From Gammaproteobacteria bacterium (GTDB taxonomy: Bacteria; Pseudomonadota; Gammaproteobacteria; Xanthomonadales; Rhodanobacteraceae), in assembly GCA_005877675.1 (NCBI GenBank), contig VBNZ01000097.1, positions 1 through 19,190 of the forward strand: a stretch of DNA of 19,190 bases. Direction: 5' to 3'. The translations under genes were made by a program, and so were the position numbers. Shown one piece after another: positions 8,121-13,599 of the stretch. Below the pieces are notes generated by a model that searched no databases, had not been told where the DNA came from, and was given only the letters and a program-made list of their open reading frames with translations. Within the stretch, counting starts at the first letter, position 1. Each line of letters starts with the position of its first letter.

Positions 8121-8794
8121 GACTTTGCCTCAGCGAGCAGATAGCCGACGCCGCGGATCGTGTGGATCTGCGCATCGGCACCGGCGCCGACAAGCTTGCG
8201 GCGCAAGTGATGCACATGCACCGGAATCGCGTTCGACTCGATTTCATCGTCGATGCCATAGAGTTTTTCTTCGAGCACGCTTTTCGGCACGACACGTCCG
8301 AGGCGACGTAGAAGATGTTCGAGTATCGTCGATTCGCGCCGCGACAATGCCAGCGTCGCAACGCCGACATGCGCGTCGCGCCCAATCGTGTCGAACGCGA
8401 TATTGCCCGCCTGCAGCGTGGTGCCGAGCGCGCCGCCCGGGCGACGCAGCAGCGCCTTGGTGCGCGCAATCAGCTCGCTCATCGCGAATGGCTTGATCAG
8501 GTAATCGTCTGCGCCCGCATCGAGCCCGCCGACGCGGTCTTCGACGGCGTCGCGCGCAGTCAGCAGCAGAATTGGAATCTGATTGCCTACCGCGCGCAAT
8601 TCGCGCAGCAGCTTGGTGCCATCGGCGTCGGGCAGGCCGAGGTCGAGGATCAAGGCATCGTACACGGTCATCGCGAGTGCCGCCGCGCCTTCGCCACAGA
8701 GTCGAACCGTGTCGACTGCAAAGCCGGCGCGCTCAAGCGCGCGCTTGGCCAGCTCGGCGATGCGTGCTTCATCTTCGACAATCAGTAAACGCAC
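8117..8794 (-). CDS. OmpR-family DNA-binding response regulator (QseB/PmrA-like)
   Basis: This 225-aa protein starts with GTG at 8794, with GGAG 6 nt upstream. The receiver domain (1-~115) has acidic residues Glu7/Asp8, phosphoacceptor Asp51 in LILDLGLPD, Thr79 and Lys101 in LIKPF. The C-terminal winged helix (~125-222) has LSRRESTILEHLL and the recognition region IPVHVHHLRRKL, then IHTIRGVGYLL. It should be phosphorylated by the kinase encoded immediately downstream and bind DNA as a dimer on direct half-sites. The divergent gap upstream contains a PmrA/QseB-like box, so autoregulation and control of the rhodanese/PepSY genes are plausible. Family assignment is certain; the regulon is inferred. 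Confidence 0.95.
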   Translation of the reverse strand: MRLLIVEDEARIAELAKRALERAGFAVDTVRLCGEGAAALAMTVYDALILDLGLPDADGTKLLRELRAVGNQIPILLLTARDAVEDRVGGLDAGADDYLIKPFAMSELIARTKALLRRPGGALGTTLQAGNIAFDTIGRDAHVGVATLALSRRESTILEHLLRRLGRVVPKSVLEEKLYGIDDEIESNAIPVHVHHLRRKLVGAGADAQIHTIRGVGYLLAEAKS

Positions 8795-8809
8795 GATTCA
8801 CTCCACACC

Positions 8810-8826
8810 GATAAAACTGTCTTAAA
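8810..8826 (-). promoter_or_regulatory. Candidate response-regulator box (PmrA/QseB-like) in divergent promoter
   Basis: On the minus strand the sequence reads TTTAAG-ACAGT-TTTATC: two six-base half-sites in direct orientation spaced by 5 nt. The PmrA-type consensus is YTTAAK-N5-YTTAAK. The first half matches fully and the second keeps TTTA. It lies 16 nt upstream of the regulator's GTG and about 49 nt upstream of the rhodanese ATG, where a shared operator would be expected. Confidence 0.45.
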
Positions 8827-8874
8827 CATCAACGCCGAACATCGTGGCCGGAAGTACCCACACAGAGGCTCACG

Positions 8875-9672
8875 ATGAAATCGCCCACCATTCTCGCATT
8901 GCTGTTCACCTTGAGCATGCAGGCGTCGGCCAATCCCAAGGCCGAGCTGGCAGCGGATACGTCGCATGCCAATGCCAAGCCGCTGGTATTCGATGCGATT
9001 CTGCGCGACGGCGCGGCGGGAGATGAAGCCACCACCGCGGAGCTGCAGTCGGCATTGAAAACCGGCAGTGCGATCGTGCTCGACGCACGCGCCTACGAGG
9101 AATATGCCGTCAGTCATATCCCGGGGGCGAAAGCGGTACCGGGCAAACCCGGATTGACGCCGGCTTTGTATACGGCGGACGTTAACGCAGTTTTAAGTGC
9201 GACTCCCGACAAGAACCAGCCTCTCATCCTCTACTGCAATGGTCTGAACTGCGGCCGCAGCCGGCGTTTCGCCGAGGAGATGATCAAGGTGGGTTATCAC
9301 AATGTGCGCCGCTATCAGCTCGGCGCCCCCGGTTGGCGCGCACTCGGCGGCCTGATGCAGGTGGAGAAATCCGCGCTCATCAGTCTGCTCGACGAGGACA
9401 AAACCGCGTGGCTGATCGATGCACGCGATGCGTCCGGCAGCACGCCTGCGTTGCGCAATGCCAAGTCGATTCCGTTGCGCGACGCCGCCAAGGCCAAGGA
9501 CGATGGACGCCTGCCAATGGCCGATCACAACACGCGCATCTTTGTCGTCGGCGACAGCGGCGCACAGGCGCGCACGGTCGGTGAAGCGCTGGCGCACGAC
9601 GCGTTCGATAACGTCGCGTTTTACGACGGCTCGATCGCCGAGCTCAAGGAACTGCACGTGACTCATCAGTGA
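8875..9672 (+). CDS. Exported tandem rhodanese-like domain protein
   Basis: This 265-aa protein has a Sec signal peptide (MKSPTILALL...MQASA, cleavage near 19). The first rhodanese domain (~52-155) has LDARAYEEYAVSHIPGA and an active-site loop LYCNGLNCGRSRR with Cys121 in the catalytic position and a second cysteine, Cys126. The second domain (~162-262) has LIDARD and the end of a rhodanese fold, but the loop position reads VVGDSGAQAR with no cysteine, so it is probably inactive. Family members transfer sulfur or act in thiol/redox chemistry; being periplasmic, this one may handle sulfane sulfur or a metal. It is divergent from the two-component operon and 63 nt upstream of a PepSY protein gene on the same strand, suggesting both answer to that regulator. 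The ATG has an AGAGG-like site upstream. Confidence 0.85.
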   Translation: MKSPTILALLFTLSMQASANPKAELAADTSHANAKPLVFDAILRDGAAGDEATTAELQSALKTGSAIVLDARAYEEYAVSHIPGAKAVPGKPGLTPALYTADVNAVLSATPDKNQPLILYCNGLNCGRSRRFAEEMIKVGYHNVRRYQLGAPGWRALGGLMQVEKSALISLLDEDKTAWLIDARDASGSTPALRNAKSIPLRDAAKAKDDGRLPMADHNTRIFVVGDSGAQARTVGEALAHDAFDNVAFYDGSIAELKELHVTHQ

Positions 9673-9735
9673 CAAGACTCGTGCGTGACGCTGCTGACGA
9701 ACCGAAACAGATTCTTTACTCGAGGAGAGATCGCT

Positions 9736-10227
9736 ATGAAATTCGCCAAGTTTGCATGGACCGTTTTGACCGCGCTGCTGTGCACGAGCATGGCGCAGGC
9801 GCAGGACGACGAGGCACACAAAGAAACCGAAGCGGCGCGCAACACCCCGGCGCTTGCCGCGGCGACGGGTGAAACGCAAGGCACGCCGATCTCCGGCAAA
9901 TTCGAACTAGAAGAGGGCAAATTGCAGCTTTCGGTCTACACGATGAAAGACGGCAAATTTTACGAAGTCATCGTCGATCACAAAACCGGCAAGATCGCTG
10001 AGAGCAAAGCGATCAGCGGTGGCGAGGACCTGGCCGCGGCGCAGCACCAGGCAGAGGCGATCGCGAAAGGCAAGCGCAGCCTGCATGAGGCGGTGACTGC
10101 GGCCGAGCGAGCGAATCCTGGCTACAAGGCGATCCAGGTCGAAGCCGAAATGGAAGACGGCACGGCTCAAGCCGGCATATCGCTGCTCAAAGGCACGCAG
10201 GCCAAGCACATGGAACGGAAGCTCTGA
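9736..10227 (+). CDS. Periplasmic PepSY domain protein
   Basis: The start chosen is ATG at 9736, preceded by GAGGAGAG; this gives 163 aa. An in-frame ATG at 9685 would spoil the signal peptide. Residues 1-22 are a signal peptide ending MAQAQ. Two PepSY-like alpha/beta units follow: GKFELEEGKLQLSVYTMKDG / YEVIVDHKTGKI at ~55-95, and SLHEAVTAAERANPGYKAIQVEAEM at ~115-145. PepSY proteins are small periplasmic modules thought to inhibit proteases or bind partners, and are often encoded beside OmpR/QseC-type two-component systems. This one lies 63 nt after the rhodanese gene, near such a system. No membrane anchor is present apart from the signal peptide. Its precise role is unknown. Confidence 0.8.
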   Translation: MKFAKFAWTVLTALLCTSMAQAQDDEAHKETEAARNTPALAAATGETQGTPISGKFELEEGKLQLSVYTMKDGKFYEVIVDHKTGKIAESKAISGGEDLAAAQHQAEAIAKGKRSLHEAVTAAERANPGYKAIQVEAEMEDGTAQAGISLLKGTQAKHMERKL

Positions 10228-10308
10228 AGCCCAGAAGGCGCGATTCTTCAGTCGTGCCGTTTGCGAGCGCCTGCCGGAGCATAATACAAGGGATCGGAGG
10301 AGGCCGTC

Positions 10309-10797
10309 ATGCAATGGGTAACTCGTGAACGTCCCAAGATCGATCGCGTCGCCTGTCCCTGGCTGATCCGGCGCTTCATCGATCCTCAAGCGGTGTTTCT
10401 GTTTGTGGCGCCGGTGCGCGTGCGCGCAGTGGCGAGCGAGACCGGCGCGATTCCGTTCGATGTGCCTGACGTTGAGTTGAGTCACGTGGGCGAGCGCTGC
10501 AGCTTCGATGCATTTCTCAACAAGTACACGCTGCACAATCCAGCGCTGGATAAACTTGCACTGATCGTACGCGGCGCGGATACCGCGCGTCTCGATCTGG
10601 CTCAACAGTCTGCCGGGCTGCTGGCCATTTCACTGGGTCTTTCGCGCTGCTACGCGGACGATCTGGAAATGCTCGCGCACGGCATGATCGTATACGACGC
10701 GCTGTACGCCTGGTGCGCAGCGGATCAGGGTGAAACGCACGGATGGAATCCGGATGCGCTGCGCGCGGCATCCAGTTCACCCGGAGAAGGCCAATGA
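10309..10797 (+). CDS. Chromate resistance protein ChrB, C-terminal domain only
   Basis: This 162-aa protein matches the ChrB C-terminal domain: WVTRERPKIDRVACPWLIRRFIDP at the very start, then GAIPFDVPDVELSHVGE, CSFDAFLNKYTL, LIVRGADTARLDLA, SAGLLAISLGLS and VYDALYAWC. Full ChrB is about twice as long, with an N-terminal DNA-binding half absent here. It should therefore not be assumed to be a chromate-responsive repressor. No chrA transporter is in the window. A strong GGAGGAGG site lies 5 nt before the ATG, and a CATAAT (10280-10285) could be a -10 element. Its TGA overlaps the next ATG (ATGA), giving translational coupling to the LamG-like gene. The domain's biochemical activity is poorly known, and a metal or redox stress role is inference. 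Confidence 0.85.
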   Translation: MQWVTRERPKIDRVACPWLIRRFIDPQAVFLFVAPVRVRAVASETGAIPFDVPDVELSHVGERCSFDAFLNKYTLHNPALDKLALIVRGADTARLDLAQQSAGLLAISLGLSRCYADDLEMLAHGMIVYDALYAWCAADQGETHGWNPDALRAASSSPGEGQ

Positions 10798-11423
10798 TCA
10801 AGTTCATCTCCTGGTTGCTTCTGCCGCTGACGGCCATCGCAGCGCAGCCAACCGAATTCCATTTCGATGGCGACGTTGTGGGGCGGGCGCCGCTGGGATT
10901 CGAGTTCGCGCGCACCGGACAAGGCCCGCCGGGGCGTTGGCTGATCCGCGCCGAAAGCGATGCGCCCAGCGCACCGAATGTGCTCGCGCAGACCGATGCC
11001 GATGAAACGGACTATCGTTTTCCGATTGCGCTTACCGGTCCCGCATGGAAAAACGGGCGCGTGTCAGTCAAATGCAAATCGGTGGCGGGTAAGGTCGATC
11101 AGGGCTGCGGCCTCGTATTGCGTGCGCTGGATGCGGACAATTATTACGTTGTGCGCGCCAACGCGCTCGAAGACAACGTGCGCCTGTACCACGTCGTCAA
11201 GGGCCGGCGCGTGCAGTTCGCCGGCTGGAACGGCAAGGTTGCCAGCGGCGTCTGGCATGAACTCGCGATCGATGCGAACGGCGATCATTTCAGCGTGTCA
11301 TTCGATGGGCGCAAGGTGATCGACGCGCGTGATCAAACATTTTCCGGCGCCGGGAAGTTCGGCGTCTGGACCAAGGCTGATTCGATAATCTATTTCGATG
11401 ATTTGGTCGCACAGCCCAGGTGA
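10794..11423 (+). CDS. Exported LamG/DUF1080-like (concanavalin-A fold) protein
   Basis: This 209-aa protein has its ATG at 10794, overlapping the chrB-like stop by 4 nt, with GGAGAAGG upstream. The first ~17 residues are a signal peptide (MIKFISWLLLPLTAIAA). The rest is a beta-sandwich like that of the 3-keto-disaccharide hydrolase/DUF1080 family: a bonded-looking Cys pair (KCKSVAG...QGCGLVLRA), DNYYVVRANALEDNVRLYHV at ~119-138, GVWHELAIDANGDHFSV, and GKFGVWTKADSIIYFDDLV at the end. Such domains bind or cleave sugars, but no catalytic residues can be assigned here. It lies in the middle of a three-gene set with the ChrB domain and the beta-propeller, 4 nt from the next gene. Function unknown; location periplasmic or secreted. 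Confidence 0.75.
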   Translation: MIKFISWLLLPLTAIAAQPTEFHFDGDVVGRAPLGFEFARTGQGPPGRWLIRAESDAPSAPNVLAQTDADETDYRFPIALTGPAWKNGRVSVKCKSVAGKVDQGCGLVLRALDADNYYVVRANALEDNVRLYHVVKGRRVQFAGWNGKVASGVWHELAIDANGDHFSVSFDGRKVIDARDQTFSGAGKFGVWTKADSIIYFDDLVAQPR

Positions 11424-11427
11424 CCCG

Positions 11428-12408
11428 ATGAAGCGAATCCTGCTGTGCCTGCTTTGCTGCGGGTTGGCCATGCCATCGGGTGCGGCCGAAGCACCTCTCA
11501 CACTCGAAGCAAAAATCTCGCTCGGTGACGTCAAAGGCCGCATCGATCATTTTGCGATCGATCTCAAACGCCAGAAGCTTTACGTCGCCGAGCTTGGCAA
11601 CGATAGCGTCGGCGTCGTCGACCTTGCACAACGCAAACTGCTACACCAGATGACCGGTTTTGCCGAACCGCAGGGTGTGGCTCACGTCCGCTCCAGCGAC
11701 ATGCTTTATGTGGCGAATGCACGCGACGGCGGGCTGGAGTTGTTTCGCGCGCAGGACTACGCGCCGATCGGGCGCTTTGAACTCGGCAGCGATGCCGACA
11801 ATATCCGCGTCGACGACAAGAGCGACCGCGTGTTCGTCGGCTACGGCGACGGTGCGCTCGCGGTGATCGATGCGGCAAGTCGCAGACTCGTCGCGCGGTT
11901 CAAGTTCAATGCGCATCCGGAGAGTTTTCAAATCGATACTACGAGCGGGAAAATCTTCGTCAATCTGCCCAACGCGCACGAGATTGCGGTGCTCGATCTC
12001 GCGAGCGGCAAGCTGCTTGCCGCGTGGCCCACGCCTGATGCGCACGCGAACTTTCCAATGGCGCTGGACACCCTGAACCGTCGCGTGTTGGTCGGCTTCC
12101 GTGAACCCTCCAAGCTGATCGGCTATGCGATGGACGATGGACGCATCGCGACGCAGACCGACCTCTGCGGTGATGTCGACGATCTGTTCGTCGATACCAA
12201 ACGTGGTCGCGTCTATGCGAGCTGTGGCGCCGGATTCATCGACGTGCTGCGCGCTGATGCGGGCAGCTATGCTCGAATCGCGCGCTTGCCCACCGTGCCG
12301 GGTGCGCGCACCGCGTTGTGGGTCGCCGAGCTCGATCGCCTGTTCGTCGCCGTGCGCGCGACTGCGGGCGAGCCCGCAGCCGTATGGATTTATCGCGCCG
12401 TACCGTGA
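11428..12408 (+). CDS. Exported YncE-like beta-propeller protein
   Basis: This 326-aa protein has a signal peptide (MKRILLCLLCCGLAMPSGAAEA) with ATG at 11428, only 4 nt after the preceding stop and with AGGTGA upstream. Repeated blade-like units are visible: KLYVAELGNDSVGVVDLAQRK, MLYVANARDGGLELFRAQD, RVFVGYGDGALAVIDAASRR, KIFVNLPNAHEIAVLDLAS, RRVLVGFREPSKLIGYAMDD, RVYASCGAGFIDVLRADAG and RLFVAVRA. This makes about seven YVTN/YncE-type blades. Such propellers are binding scaffolds in the periplasm; no catalytic motif is evident. The leading LGDVKGRIDHFAID is typical of YncE-family proteins found near exported enzymes. It ends 27 nt before the converging alpha/beta hydrolase gene. Family fold is well supported; ligand is unknown. 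Confidence 0.82.
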   Translation: MKRILLCLLCCGLAMPSGAAEAPLTLEAKISLGDVKGRIDHFAIDLKRQKLYVAELGNDSVGVVDLAQRKLLHQMTGFAEPQGVAHVRSSDMLYVANARDGGLELFRAQDYAPIGRFELGSDADNIRVDDKSDRVFVGYGDGALAVIDAASRRLVARFKFNAHPESFQIDTTSGKIFVNLPNAHEIAVLDLASGKLLAAWPTPDAHANFPMALDTLNRRVLVGFREPSKLIGYAMDDGRIATQTDLCGDVDDLFVDTKRGRVYASCGAGFIDVLRADAGSYARIARLPTVPGARTALWVAELDRLFVAVRATAGEPAAVWIYRAVP

Positions 12409-12435
12409 GCCGCATTCCGTCGCACTGCTGGTTGC

Positions 12436-13473
12436 TTACGTCGCGGGTACGCGATTATTCGCGTGTTTCGTTTTCGGCTCCGCGCGCGGATAGCCCGGTA
12501 CGCGCGATAGGACCCAGGCGAGCGGATTCTGCGTCCACGCCTGCGTGATGAAATCGTCGTGCTTCACGTTCGGCCCTGCGTCGACGAACGTGACCGAGCC
12601 CGGCGCGAGTTTTTTCGGCGCCGCGGTCTTGTAGCGCAGATTGACATCGTCGAGCTCGGATTTGAGCGCTTCGTTTTCCTCGTGCGTCGATTCGCCGTAG
12701 GCGCTGAAGAAAAACGTGCGCGCATGCATCGCTTCGATCCACGAGGCGAACTTGTCGAGCTGGCCATACATCGCATCGAACAGGACGACGCCCGCTACGC
12801 GGTTATCGGCTTTGCCGATCGCGACCGACCACGCCGCCGGCAGGTAACCGCCGCTGTAGGCGACCAGCACGATCTTCGAGTGCGCAAACGCGCTGGCGAC
12901 CCGGCGATCGTGATACTGCGCCGCGAGTTGCTTGGCGCTCTCGTCGACGAACTTGGCGAAGTGACCGCGTTGCCAGAAGCGGCCCGCGCTCGAGTCAGCC
13001 CCGTCGACCGCAAACTGCGGCGCGACCAGTACTGCATTGAGTCCCGATGCCGCGACCTGCGCGGCGACCTGCTGGCGATCGAGCACGTCGCGCGACAGCG
13101 TGGCGCCGTTGCCGTGGAAAAACACGATGATGAGCGCAGGCTTGCGCACGTCGAAGCCCTTGGGGAAGTATAAAAGTACACGATTGTCGTTGAACATCGT
13201 GTCTTCCCAATGCACCGAGCCGTCGCGTGACGAGACGTGACCTTTGCGCGCGCCGTCGTTGTGGTCGAGGAAGTGCTTGCCCGAGTCGGGAATACGGCCG
13301 CCGAACGGGAACGGCGCATTCTCGAAAGGCACGAAGGCGGTGATCGGTTCGTGCAGCGGGGCGATGGGGACGCGTGGCTCGACGTGCGCTTTCGTCGGGC
13401 CTGCGAGTGCGTTGGATGCGGTCATCGAGAATTGGACAACAAAAAGCGATGCAACAAGAAAAAATCTTGTCAT
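12436..13473 (-). CDS. Exported alpha/beta hydrolase
   Basis: I start it at ATG 13473 (345 aa), giving a signal peptide MTRFFLVASLFVVQFSMTAS...ALAG. The longer frame to 13596 would translate a REP-like repeat and is unlikely. The fold is recognisable: LIIVFFHGNG (oxyanion region, His120), the nucleophile elbow VAYSGGYLP with Ser207 (a variant of GxSxG), the acid candidate Asp233 in VVLFDAMYG, and His305 in PNVKHDDFIT. It is predicted to be a periplasmic esterase- or peptidase-like hydrolase; substrate unknown. The start codon lies within the left arm of the repeat and has no good Shine-Dalgarno at normal spacing. It converges on the propeller gene and follows the membrane spermidine-synthase-like gene by 126 nt on the same strand. 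Confidence 0.78.
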   Translation of the reverse strand: MTRFFLVASLFVVQFSMTASNALAGPTKAHVEPRVPIAPLHEPITAFVPFENAPFPFGGRIPDSGKHFLDHNDGARKGHVSSRDGSVHWEDTMFNDNRVLLYFPKGFDVRKPALIIVFFHGNGATLSRDVLDRQQVAAQVAASGLNAVLVAPQFAVDGADSSAGRFWQRGHFAKFVDESAKQLAAQYHDRRVASAFAHSKIVLVAYSGGYLPAAWSVAIGKADNRVAGVVLFDAMYGQLDKFASWIEAMHARTFFFSAYGESTHEENEALKSELDDVNLRYKTAAPKKLAPGSVTFVDAGPNVKHDDFITQAWTQNPLAWVLSRVPGYPRAEPKTKHANNRVPAT

Positions 13474-13565
13474 TCCCGCGAGGGCGGGAAGCCAGTGTCC
13501 CTCGCCCTGCTTCTCTCGCGCAACTTCAAGAGCAAAGGCGCTGGATTCCCGCCTTCGCGGAAATG
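13471..13565. repeat. Inverted pair of REP-like units
   Basis: Two 25-nt arms, 13471-13495 and 13541-13565, are inverted copies matching at about 22 of 25 positions, with a 45-nt spacer. Each arm also contains its own dyad (TTCCCGC...GCGGGAA type). This is the structure of a REP/BIME-like doublet. The left arm begins with the reverse complement of the ATG used by the alpha/beta hydrolase, so the element forms that gene's 5' leader. A single diverged unit is at 4319-4350. Confidence 0.75.
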
Positions 13566-13599
13566 GCGAGTCGTTTTGCCGTGTCGATTCGCACATGGC

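Noticed and set aside
13474..13596. A 41-residue N-terminal extension of the alpha/beta hydrolase.
   Set aside because: It translates the REP-like repeat pair (PFPRRRESS...LPALAGM), a common artefact. The internal ATG gives a proper signal peptide.
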